64,000 bases of DNA from assembly GCF_014648815.1 (NCBI RefSeq), contig NZ_BMRV01000009.1, positions 1 through 64,000 on the forward strand. The letters are read 5' to 3'. Positions 40,535-48,229 of this stretch are shown here, piece by piece. Numbering within the stretch: the first letter of the stretch is position 1; each line of letters begins with the position of its first letter. The position numbers were made by a program, and so were the translations under genes. The notes beneath the pieces are model-generated. The model saw nothing but the letters and a program-made list of their open reading frames with translations, did not search any database and was not told where the DNA came from. The stretch is from Streptomyces flaveolus. Lineage in GTDB: Bacteria > Actinomycetota > Actinomycetes > Streptomycetales > Streptomycetaceae.

Positions 40535-40552
40535 ATCTGAGGGGAATCTGAG
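40535..40552 (-). promoter_or_regulatory. ATCTGAG direct repeat, candidate GluR site upstream of gluA
   Basis: ATCTGAG occurs at 40535-40541 and 40546-40552, 11 bp start to start, the spacing of OmpR/PhoB-type dimer sites. It is 68-85 nt upstream of the gluA start, and no good -35 is seen at the likely promoter, as expected for an activated promoter. Confidence 0.55.
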
Positions 40553-40698
40553 CATCACGATCCGATAGCAATCGGACACGGGTCGTAGCTCGGATGAGCA
40601 GGGAGCATATCGGCCGGATAACTTCGAGCATCCGCAACCGGAACCCTCTTGACGCCGTCCCCCTCCATCGGCGTCACTGCACAGGGCACGCGCGCGCG

Positions 40699-40731
40699 TG
40701 CACACGCCCTGCACACGCCGTGCACCCGTCC
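40699..40731 (+). promoter_or_regulatory. Three 11-bp-phased direct repeats upstream of gluR
   Basis: TGCACACGCC at 40699 and 40710 and TGCACCCGTC at 40721 lie exactly 11 bp apart, ending about 60 nt before the gluR start. This phasing again suits an OmpR-family regulator, possibly GluR itself (autoregulation). Confidence 0.5.
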
Positions 40732-40792
40732 TGTCGTACCGCCCCGTTGTACCCGTCCCGATCGTACGGCCGATGAACCGAAGGAGGCCCGG

Positions 40793-41479
40793 ATGAGACT
40801 GCTGCTCGTCGAGGACGACAACCACGTCGCCGCCGCCCTGTCCGCGGTCCTTGCCCGGCACGGCTTCGACGTCACCCACGCGCGCAACGGCGAGGAGGCG
40901 CTCCAGGCGCTCGTCCCCGAGGGCGACTGCTTCGGCGTCGTCCTGCTCGACCTCGGCCTGCCCGACCAGGACGGATACGAGGTCTGCGGCAAGATCCGCA
41001 AGCGCACCAGCACCCCGGTGATCATGGTCACCGCCCGCTCCGACGTCCGCTCCCGCATCCACGGCCTCAACCTCGGCGCCGACGACTACGTGGTCAAGCC
41101 GTACGACACCGGCGAGCTGCTCGCCCGGATCCACGCCGTCAGCCGGCGCACCGCCCACGAGGACGCCCCGGGCACCGCCGAGACCGTGGTGCGCCTCGGA
41201 ACCGTGCTCATCGACCTGCCGACGCGCCAGGTCACCGTCGACGGCGCGGCCGTCCAGCTCACCCGCAAGGAGTTCGACCTCCTCGCCCTGCTCGCGCAGC
41301 GTCCCGGCGTGGTCTTCCGCCGGGAGCAGATCATCAGCGAGGTCTGGCGCACGAGCTGGGAGGGGACCGGGCGCACCCTGGAGGTGCACGTCGCCTCCCT
41401 GCGCGCCAAGCTGCGGATGCCGGCACTCATCGAGACCGTACGAGGCGTCGGCTACCGCCTCGTCGCCCCCACCGCGTAG
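40793..41479 (+). CDS. gluR: OmpR-family response regulator GluR
   Basis: 228 aa. Receiver with D8/D9, phospho-acceptor D53 (VVLLDLGLPDQDG), T in VTARSDVRS and K in VVKPYD. A winged-helix output domain (VQLTRKEFDLLALLAQRPGVVFRREQIISEVW, RTLEVHVASLRAKL) follows. GluR/GluK senses glutamate and activates gluABCD in S. coelicolor. AAGGAGG (40781-40787) precedes the ATG. gluK follows 9 nt later. Confidence 0.94.
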   Translation: MRLLLVEDDNHVAAALSAVLARHGFDVTHARNGEEALQALVPEGDCFGVVLLDLGLPDQDGYEVCGKIRKRTSTPVIMVTARSDVRSRIHGLNLGADDYVVKPYDTGELLARIHAVSRRTAHEDAPGTAETVVRLGTVLIDLPTRQVTVDGAAVQLTRKEFDLLALLAQRPGVVFRREQIISEVWRTSWEGTGRTLEVHVASLRAKLRMPALIETVRGVGYRLVAPTA

Positions 41480-41488
41480 CGGGTCCGG

Positions 41489-42913
41489 GTGCGCACACGC
41501 CTGCTTCCGCTGCTCATCGTGCTGATGGCGGCCGTGCTGCTCGCCCTCGGCGTTCCGCTCGCCATCAGCGTCGCCCGCGCCGAACAGCAGCAGGTCGTCG
41601 TCGACCGCATCGACGACACGGCACGCTTCGCGGCGCTCGCCCAGTTCGTCACCGAGTCCGCGCCGGGCGGCTCCCGACCGGTCACGACGGACGAGCGCCT
41701 GGAGACCCTCCAGGCCGAGCTCACCAGCTACTACGAGGTCTACGACATCCGGGCGGGCGTCTTCTACCGCAACCAGATCCCCATGGCCAACGCGCCGACG
41801 ACCTGGTTCCTCCCCCAGACCGGTGAGGTGCGCGCCGCCTTCGACGAGGCGTTGCTCAGCCGCCGCAGCCACGATCCGCAGCAGGTGTGGCCGTGGGAGG
41901 ACGGCCGGCTGGTGGTCGCCTCGCCGGTCATCCGGGACGGAGACGTCGTCGCGGTGGTGGTCACCGACTCGCCCACCGGCGCGATGCGTTCCCGGACCCT
42001 GCGCGGCTGGCTCGTCATCGGAGCCGGTGAGATCGCCGCCATGCTGCTCGCCGTGGGAGCCGCGCTCCGGCTGACCGGCTGGGTGCTCAAGCCGGTACGC
42101 GTCCTCGACGCCACCACCCACGACATCGCCACCGGACGACTGAAGTCCCGGGTCGCACCGTCCGGGGGACCACCGGAACTCAGGCGCCTGGCCAGATCGT
42201 TCAACGAGATGGCGGACCACGTCGAGGACGTGCTGGAGCAGCAGCGCGCCTTCGTCGCCGACGCGTCGCACCAGCTGCGCAACCCCCTGTCCGCACTGCT
42301 GCTGCGCATCGAACTGCTCGCGCTCGAACTGCCCGAGGGCAACGAGGAGATCGCCTCCGTCCAGACCGAGGGCAAACGCCTCGCCCGGGTCCTGGACGAC
42401 CTGCTCGACCTGGCGCTGGCCGAGCACAGCGAGGCCGACCTCAAGGTCACCGACATCGGCGCGCTGGCCGCCGAACGGCTGGCCGCCTGGTCACCGACCG
42501 CAGAGGCCAAGGGCGTACGGCTGGTCGGGGACTGCCCGCCGACCACGGGCTGGGCCGACCCGGTGACGCTCTCCAGCGCCCTGGACGCGGTCATCGACAA
42601 CGCGGTGAAGTTCACGCCGCCCGACGAGACCGTCCGGGTCACGGTCACCTCCACCGGGACCACCGCCACCGTCGAGGTCACCGACAACGGGCCCGGTCTG
42701 ACCGACGAGGAGCTCGCGCGTGTCGGCGACCGCTTCTGGCGCAGCGGCCGGCACCAGAACATCAAGGGCTCGGGGCTCGGCCTGTCCATCTGCCGGGCGC
42801 TGCTCGCGGCGGGCGACGGCTCGATCTCCTTCGGCCACCACGAACCGCACGGGCTGACCGTGACGGTCACGGTGCCGAGGACGGGGGCGCGCAAGAGGCC
42901 CGGACAGCCCTAG
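41489..42913 (+). CDS. gluK: Sensor histidine kinase GluK
   Basis: 474 aa. An N-terminal helix (about 5-27), an extracytoplasmic sensor region (about 28-165), a second helix (about 170-190), HAMP, HisKA with H261 in SHQLRNPL, and HATPase (DNAVKFTP, DNGPGLTDEEL, GSGLGLSICRALL). GTG 41489. The stop overlaps the stop of the convergent TAXI gene in a shared CTAG (42910-42913). Confidence 0.93.
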   Translation: MRTRLLPLLIVLMAAVLLALGVPLAISVARAEQQQVVVDRIDDTARFAALAQFVTESAPGGSRPVTTDERLETLQAELTSYYEVYDIRAGVFYRNQIPMANAPTTWFLPQTGEVRAAFDEALLSRRSHDPQQVWPWEDGRLVVASPVIRDGDVVAVVVTDSPTGAMRSRTLRGWLVIGAGEIAAMLLAVGAALRLTGWVLKPVRVLDATTHDIATGRLKSRVAPSGGPPELRRLARSFNEMADHVEDVLEQQRAFVADASHQLRNPLSALLLRIELLALELPEGNEEIASVQTEGKRLARVLDDLLDLALAEHSEADLKVTDIGALAAERLAAWSPTAEAKGVRLVGDCPPTTGWADPVTLSSALDAVIDNAVKFTPPDETVRVTVTSTGTTATVEVTDNGPGLTDEELARVGDRFWRSGRHQNIKGSGLGLSICRALLAAGDGSISFGHHEPHGLTVTVTVPRTGARKRPGQP

Positions 42914-43905
42914 GGCTTCACCGACCGGTAGTACCGCCGGGCGCCCTCGTGCAGCTCCAGCGGGTCGGTGTAGATCGCCGTCCGCACGTCCACCAGCTGG
43001 GCGGAGTGCACGTGCGCGCCGATGCCGTCGCGGCTGTCGAGGACCGCCCTGGTCAGCCACTCGGTGAGCCGCGGATCCATGTCGGCGCGCGTGATCAGCA
43101 GGTTCGACACCGCCATCGTCGGCACCACGGCACCGTTCTGGACGGTGGGATACGCCGACTCCGGGATGTTGGTGGAGCGGTAGTACCGGGTCGCGCCGCC
43201 GGATTCGTGCAGCTTGGCGACGAGGTCGTCACCTATTGGCACGAACCGGAAGGCGGACATCTCGGCTATCTGCTTGAGTCCGTCCGTCGGCAGTCCGCCC
43301 GACCAGAAGAACGCGTCGATCTCGTGGCCCAGCCGCCCGGGACCGGTGTCGATGCCGTCCGACCGTGGCGTGATGTCGTGCTCGGGATCGATGCCGGCGG
43401 CCCGCAGCAGCCGGGTGGCGATCAGCCGCACGCCGGAGTTCGGCAGCCCGATGGCCACCCGCTTGCCCCGCAGATCGGCGACGGACTGGATGTCCGAGCC
43501 GGTCGGGACGACGAGCTGCACGTAGTCGTCGTAGAGCCGGGTGACACCGCGCAGCCGGTCGGCCCCGGCGCGGTCGGCGATCTTGTACGTCTCCACCGCG
43601 TCGGCCGCGGCGATCGTGAAGTCGGCCTCCCCGGACGCCACGCGCTCGACGTTCTCCTGCGACCCCGCACTGGTCATCAGCCGCACCTTCAGGCCCGGCA
43701 TGTCCTTGCGCAGCTCGGTGCGCAGCAGCTCGCCGTACTTCTGGTAGACCCCGGCGCGCGTGCCCGTGCTGAACGTGATCGTCCCGCTCGGCGGCTTCTC
43801 GCCCAGGGGCAGCAGCCACCACAGCAACAGCCCCAGGGCGACGACACCGGCGGCCGCGCCGGTGAGGGCCCGGCGGCTGCCGGCGCGGGAGAACATGGTG
43901 GACAT
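42910..43905 (-). CDS. TAXI-family substrate-binding protein, orphan
   Basis: 331 aa from 43905. A signal-anchor helix (TGAAAGVVALGLLLWWLLPL) is followed by the TAXI/TRAP receptor fold (ITFSTGTRAGVYQKYGELLRTEL, LMTSAGSQENVERVASGEADFTI, LYDDYVQLVV, GKRVAIGLPNSG). No TRAP membrane subunits are next to it. Sharing its stop tetranucleotide with gluK, it may supply a ligand signal (TAXI proteins often bind glutamate-like acids), but this is inference. CAGGAT 7 nt before ATG 43905 suggests a leaderless start; ATG 43929 is an alternative. Confidence 0.85.
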   Translation of the reverse strand: MSTMFSRAGSRRALTGAAAGVVALGLLLWWLLPLGEKPPSGTITFSTGTRAGVYQKYGELLRTELRKDMPGLKVRLMTSAGSQENVERVASGEADFTIAAADAVETYKIADRAGADRLRGVTRLYDDYVQLVVPTGSDIQSVADLRGKRVAIGLPNSGVRLIATRLLRAAGIDPEHDITPRSDGIDTGPGRLGHEIDAFFWSGGLPTDGLKQIAEMSAFRFVPIGDDLVAKLHESGGATRYYRSTNIPESAYPTVQNGAVVPTMAVSNLLITRADMDPRLTEWLTRAVLDSRDGIGAHVHSAQLVDVRTAIYTDPLELHEGARRYYRSVKP

Positions 43906-44013
43906 GCGCGCGATCCTGCCAGTCCGCATCCCCGCTGACCAGGGCCGGGCTCACACGGCGGGGCCGGGCGGGCGCGAGCGGCGGTGTCAGTGCCGCTCGC
44001 TACAGTCGTCGGC

Positions 44014-44427
44014 ATGAGCAGCTCCTCGCCCGCCGACCTGGTCCGCGCCTTCCACCTGGCCTTCGGCCTGGACGCCCGCAGCACGCCGACGGAGGTCGAG
44101 CCGGCCCTGGCCGCCCAGCGGGGCGCGCTGCTCGCCGAGGAGGCCGCGGAGGTCGCCGAGGTGTCGGTGACCGGCCCGCTCGACCGGCTCGCGCACGAAC
44201 TGGCCGACGTGGTCTACGTCGCCTACGGCACGGCCCTCGTCCACGGCATCGACCTGGACGCGGTGATCGCCGAGGTCCACCGCTCCAACATGACCAAGCT
44301 CGGCCCCGACGGCCGGGTGAGCCGCAGAACCGACGGCAAGGTGCTCAAGGGCGACCACTACGAGGCCCCGGACGTCACGGGCGTACTGCGCCGGCAGGGG
44401 TGGGATTCCGGGGCGCCGGACGCCTGA
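44014..44427 (+). CDS. MazG-like nucleotide pyrophosphohydrolase
   Basis: 137 aa, all-alpha NTP-PPase fold: LLAEEAAEVAEV (EExxE) and ELADVVYVAYGTAL (ExxD) are the metal-binding motifs. A C-terminal segment RSNMTKLGPDGRVSRRTDGKVLKG follows. A single MazG domain probably hydrolyses non-canonical NTPs. TACAGT (44001-44006), 7 nt before the ATG, and no ribosome site suggest leaderless translation. Confidence 0.85.
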   Translation: MSSSSPADLVRAFHLAFGLDARSTPTEVEPALAAQRGALLAEEAAEVAEVSVTGPLDRLAHELADVVYVAYGTALVHGIDLDAVIAEVHRSNMTKLGPDGRVSRRTDGKVLKGDHYEAPDVTGVLRRQGWDSGAPDA

Positions 44428-44440
44428 CGCCCGATCTGCT

Positions 44441-45673
44441 TCAGTCGCCCACCGACGCCTCCGCCTCCGCGGGCCGAGGCGTCCCGTCGGACACGTCCGC
44501 GGGCCGGTCGGGGTTGTCGCGGCGGCGGAACAGGCGCATCGCCAGCGGCTCGGTGAAGCGGGCGGTGAGCGGGCCGAGGACGACCAGGATGAGCACGTAG
44601 GCCGTGGCCAGCGGGCCCAGGGACGGTTCGATCCCGGCCGACACCGCCAGTCCGGCGATGACGATGGAGAACTCGCCGCGCGCCACCAGCGCACCGCCCG
44701 CGCGCCAGCGGCCCTTGACGGAGATCCCGGCACGCCGCGCCGCCCAGTACCCCGTCGCGATCTTCGTCACGGCGGTCAGCAGGGCCAGCGCCAGCGCGGG
44801 CAGCAGGACCGGCGGGATGCTGGCCGGATCGGTGTGCAGTCCGAAGAAGACGAAGAAGACGGCGGCGAACAGATCCCGCAGCGGGCTCAGCAGCGTGTGC
44901 GCGCCCTCTGCCACCTCACCGGACAGCGCGATGCCCACCAGGAACGCCCCGACCGCGGCCGACACCTGGAGCTGCTGGGCGACGCCGGCGACCAGGATCG
45001 TCAGGCCCAGCACCACCAGCAGCAGCTTCTCCGGGTCGTCGCTGGAGACGAACCGGGAGATCAGCCGGCCGTAGCGGACCGCCACGAACAGGACCAGCCC
45101 GGCGGCGGCCAGCGCGACCGCCAGCGTGATGCTGCCGGTCATCAGCCCGGCGCCGGCCACCAGCGCGGTGACGATCGGCAGGTACACCGCCATCGCCAGG
45201 TCCTCCAGGACCAGCACGCTGAGGATCACCGGGGTCTCCCGGTTGCCGACCCGGCCCAGGTCACCGAGGACCTTCGCGATCACACCGGACGATGAGATCC
45301 ATGTGACGCCGGCCAGGACGACGGCGGCCACCGGACCCCAGCCCAGCAGCAGCGCGGCCACCGCACCGGGCACCGCGTTGAGCGCGCAGTCGACCAGACC
45401 GGCGGGATAGTGCGACTTCAGGTTGGTGACCAGGTCACCGGCCGTGTACTCCAGGCCGAGCATCAGCAGCAGGAGGATGACGCCGATCTCGGCGCCGGTC
45501 GCCACGAACTCCTCGCTCGCTCCGAGCGGCAGCAGCCCGCCCTCGCCGAAGGCCAGGCCGGCCAGCAGGTACAGCGGGATGGGGGAGAGGCGGTAGCGGC
45601 CGGCGAACCGGCCGAGCAGCCCGAGCCCCAGGATGATGGAACCGAACTCGATCAGCAGAACCGCGGAGTGCAC
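44441..45673 (-). CDS. CPA2-family cation/proton antiporter (KhtU/KefB-like membrane subunit)
   Basis: 410 aa, about twelve helices of a Na+/H+ exchanger domain (PF00999): PIPLYLLAGLAFGEGG, EIGVILLLLMLGLEYT, GWGPVAAVVLAGVTWISSSGVIAKVLGDLG, SAAVGAFLVGIALSGEVAE. No C-terminal TrkA-N domain; the regulatory domain is a separate protein encoded just upstream. Probably exports K+ in exchange for H+. GTG 45673, 4 nt after the stop of the TrkA-C gene, with GGAG overlapping that stop. Confidence 0.88.
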   Translation of the reverse strand: MHSAVLLIEFGSIILGLGLLGRFAGRYRLSPIPLYLLAGLAFGEGGLLPLGASEEFVATGAEIGVILLLLMLGLEYTAGDLVTNLKSHYPAGLVDCALNAVPGAVAALLLGWGPVAAVVLAGVTWISSSGVIAKVLGDLGRVGNRETPVILSVLVLEDLAMAVYLPIVTALVAGAGLMTGSITLAVALAAAGLVLFVAVRYGRLISRFVSSDDPEKLLLVVLGLTILVAGVAQQLQVSAAVGAFLVGIALSGEVAEGAHTLLSPLRDLFAAVFFVFFGLHTDPASIPPVLLPALALALLTAVTKIATGYWAARRAGISVKGRWRAGGALVARGEFSIVIAGLAVSAGIEPSLGPLATAYVLILVVLGPLTARFTEPLAMRLFRRRDNPDRPADVSDGTPRPAEAEASVGD

Positions 45674-45677
45674 CGGC

Positions 45678-46163
45678 TCACTCCTGCCCGAGTATCGCCG
45701 CGGCCGAGTCGACGCCCTCACGGGTGCCGATGACGATCAGGATGTCACCACCGGACAGCCGGAAGTCCGGCGCGGGCGACGGAATCGCCTCGGCCCGGCG
45801 CAGCACCGCCACGATGGACGCGCCCGTGTCGGTGCGCATCCGGGTGTCGCCCAGCACCCGCCCGTTCCAGCGGGACGTGGCGGACACCTCGATCCGCTCG
45901 GCGACCAGCCCCAGATCGGTGGTGTACAGCAGGCTCGCGCTGTGGTGGGACGGCTTCAGCGTGTCGATCAGCGCACCCGCCTCCTGCCCGGTGAGCCGGA
46001 GCGAGTGGGCGCAGGAGTCGGGGTCGTCGGCCCGGTACACGTTCACCGTGCGGGCGCCGTCGCGGTGCGCCACCACCGAGAGATGGCGGTGTTCCCGGGT
46101 CACCAGGTCGTACTGGACCCCGATACCCGGTAGCGGCGTCGCCCTCAGGCGTGGAGCGGACAC
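45678..46163 (-). CDS. TrkA-C (RCK_C) regulatory subunit of the antiporter, KhtT-like
   Basis: 161 aa. The C-terminal RCK_C domain (TSRWNGRVLGDTRMRTDTGASIVAVLRR, DFRLSGGDILIVIG) is typical of KhtT, which gates KhtU. The N-terminal 75 residues (LPGIGVQYDLVTREHRHLSVV) match the same family. GTG 46163 with GGGGAAG upstream. Forms an operon with the antiporter. Confidence 0.88.
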   Translation of the reverse strand: MSAPRLRATPLPGIGVQYDLVTREHRHLSVVAHRDGARTVNVYRADDPDSCAHSLRLTGQEAGALIDTLKPSHHSASLLYTTDLGLVAERIEVSATSRWNGRVLGDTRMRTDTGASIVAVLRRAEAIPSPAPDFRLSGGDILIVIGTREGVDSAAAILGQE

Positions 46164-46275
46164 GAGTCTTCCCCTCAGTCGTCCTGCATGTCTTGCGTGT
46201 CTTGCTGCGCGTTTCCGCACGTCCGGGACGTGCGCGCGACCTCGCCATGCTGTCACCCGCACGTACGGTGGCGGT

Positions 46276-47493
46276 ATGGGTGTCGTGACGGATATACGCG
46301 GCCGGTCGTGGGCGGCGAGACTGGTTCCGGCCGTGTTGCGTGCGAGGGCCGGGAGGAGCGGAAAGCGGACCGTGTCGCTGTTCTGGCGGATCTTCTCGCT
46401 CAACGCCGTGGGCCTGGTCGTGGCCACCGCGCTGCTGCTGGGACCGGTCACCGTCTCGACGCCGGTCCTGCCGCACGAGGCCCTGATCCTGCTCGCCGGC
46501 CTCACCGCCCTGCTGGCCGGCAACGCGGTCGTCCTGCGCCTGGGACTCACCCCGCTGCACCGGCTGGGCCGCGCCATGAGCACTGCCGACCTTCTGGTGC
46601 CCGGCACCCGCCCGGAGGTCGCCGGGCCGGCCGAGGCCGCCGAGCTGATCGCGACGTACAACACGATGCTCGACCGGCTCCAGGCCGAACGCGCCGCCGG
46701 CGCCGGCCGCGCGCTGCACGCCCAGGAGCGCGAGCGCCACCGCATCGCCCGCGAGCTGCACGACGAGGTCGGCCAGACCCTCACCGCCGTCCTGCTCCAG
46801 CTCAAGCGCGTCGCCGACCGGGTGCCCGGCGAGCTGCGCGAGGAGGTGTCCCTCGCCCAGGAGGCCACCCGCGCCGGTCTGGACGAGATCCGCCGCATCG
46901 CGCGCCGGCTGCGCCCCGGCGTCCTGGAGGAGCTCGGCCTCGCCAGCGCCCTGCGCGCGCTCGCCGCCGAGTTCACGCACCACGGGCTCACCGTCGCCCA
47001 CCACGTCCCTGGCGACCTCCCCCCGCTCACCCCGGAGGCCGAACTCGTGATCTACCGGGTCGCCCAGGAGAGCCTGACCAACACCGCCCGCCATTCCGCC
47101 GCCGGCCGCGCCGACCTCACCCTGCGGCCGCTGCCGGGCGGCATCGAACTGCTCGTCCGCGACAACGGCGCCGGCCTCGGCGAGGCCCCCGAGGGCGCCG
47201 GCATCCGTGGGATGCGCGAACGGGCCCTGCTGATCGGAGCCGAGATCCACCTCGAACCCGCCCCCGGCCGGGGCACCGCCGTACGCCTGCGCATCCCGGT
47301 CCCGGCCGGGGAGCCGCACGTTCCGTCCCCGCACCTGCCCGGGGACGCGAACCCGGCCACGGACCCAGCCGCAGCCCCGGCCACGGACCGAACCGCAGCC
47401 CCGGCCACGGACCCAGCCGCAGCCCCGGCCACGGACCGAACCGCAGCCCCGGCCACGGACCCAGCCGCAGACCGCCCCGGAGACCGCACCTGA
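46276..47493 (+). CDS. NarL-type sensor histidine kinase
   Basis: 405 aa. Two helices (about 40-60 and 67-87), a HAMP-like region, HisKA_3 with H162 in RIARELHDEVGQTL, and HATPase (YRVAQESLTNTARHSAA, DNGAGLGEAPEGAG). The sensing region is short, so it may sense within the membrane. The last 60 residues are an Ala/Pro/Thr/Asp repeat. The stop overlaps the regulator's start (TGATG). TACGGT 6 nt before the ATG suggests leaderless translation; GTG 46372 is a possible shorter start. Ligand unknown. Confidence 0.88.
   Translation: MGVVTDIRGRSWAARLVPAVLRARAGRSGKRTVSLFWRIFSLNAVGLVVATALLLGPVTVSTPVLPHEALILLAGLTALLAGNAVVLRLGLTPLHRLGRAMSTADLLVPGTRPEVAGPAEAAELIATYNTMLDRLQAERAAGAGRALHAQERERHRIARELHDEVGQTLTAVLLQLKRVADRVPGELREEVSLAQEATRAGLDEIRRIARRLRPGVLEELGLASALRALAAEFTHHGLTVAHHVPGDLPPLTPEAELVIYRVAQESLTNTARHSAAGRADLTLRPLPGGIELLVRDNGAGLGEAPEGAGIRGMRERALLIGAEIHLEPAPGRGTAVRLRIPVPAGEPHVPSPHLPGDANPATDPAAAPATDRTAAPATDPAAAPATDRTAAPATDPAADRPGDRT
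47355..47470 (+). repeat. 24-bp tandem repeats at the 3' end of the histidine kinase gene
   Basis: Four units of 24 bp (47355, 47379, 47403, 47427) plus a partial fifth. GGCCACGGAC is constant, and the next bases alternate between CCAGCC and CGAACC, giving a 48-bp super-period. They encode PATDPAAA/PATDRTAA repeats in the tail. Near-identity of the units implies recent slippage. Confidence 0.92.
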
Positions 47494-48152
47494 TGTCCGC
47501 ACGGCCCCCGATCCGCGTCCTGCTCGCCGACGACCACACCCTCGTCCGCCGCGGAGTGCGCCTCATCCTGGACGGCGAACCGGACCTCACGGTCGTCGCC
47601 GAGGCCGGGGACGGCGCCGAGGCCGTCGCGGCGGCCCGGGCCACCGAGGTCGACCTCGCCGTCCTGGACGTCGCCATGCCCCGCATGACCGGCCTCCAGG
47701 CGGCCCGCGAACTCTCCCGCCGCCTGCCACGGCTGCGCATCCTCATCCTGACCATGTACGACAACGAGCAGTATTTCTTCGAGGCCCTCAAGGCCGGGGC
47801 CTGCGGATACGTCCTCAAGTCCGTCGCCGACCGCGACCTGGTCGAGGCGTGCCGCGCGGCCGTGCGCGACGAGCCGTTCATCTACCCGGGCGCGGAGCGG
47901 GCGCTCGTCCGCTCCTACCTGGACCGCCTGCACGGCGGCGGCGGGCTGCCCGAGCGGCCCATCACCGAACGCGAGGAGGAGATCCTCAAGCTCGTCGCCG
48001 AGGGCCACACCTCCAAGGAGATCGGGGAGCTGCTGTTCATCAGCGCCAAGACCGTCGAACGCCACCGCGCCAACCTCCTGCAGAAACTGGGCGTCCGCGA
48101 CCGCCTGGAACTCACCCGGTACGCGATCCGCGCGGGCCTCATCGAGCCCTGA
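47493..48152 (+). CDS. NarL/FixJ-family response regulator
   Basis: 219 aa. Receiver with D13/D14, D59 (LAVLDVAMPRMTG), T/K partners (ILTMYDN, VLKSVAD). LuxR-type HTH at the end (ITEREEEILKLVAEGHTSKEIGELLFISAKTVERHRANLLQKLGV). Overlaps the kinase stop, so the pair is coupled. It is conserved next to miaB in Streptomyces; target genes unknown. Confidence 0.93.
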   Translation: MSARPPIRVLLADDHTLVRRGVRLILDGEPDLTVVAEAGDGAEAVAAARATEVDLAVLDVAMPRMTGLQAARELSRRLPRLRILILTMYDNEQYFFEALKAGACGYVLKSVADRDLVEACRAAVRDEPFIYPGAERALVRSYLDRLHGGGGLPERPITEREEEILKLVAEGHTSKEIGELLFISAKTVERHRANLLQKLGVRDRLELTRYAIRAGLIEP

Positions 48153-48178
48153 CCAGCCCTGACCTGCCGTGACCCCGG

Positions 48179-48187
48179 TTGTCCACA
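48179..48187 (+). promoter_or_regulatory. DnaA-box-like 9-mer upstream of miaB
   Basis: TTGTCCACA is the preferred DnaA box of Streptomyces oriC. Here it stands alone, 43 nt before the miaB ATG. Followed by GGC, like the recA-leader box. Confidence 0.45.
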
Positions 48188-48229
48188 GGCGGCCCGGGCC
48201 ACCGTCGCGGACCGCCTACCCTTATTGCC

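Noticed and set aside
40301..42427. Long minus-strand open frame across gluR and gluK
   Set aside because: Low-complexity shadow; both genes are complete on the plus strand.
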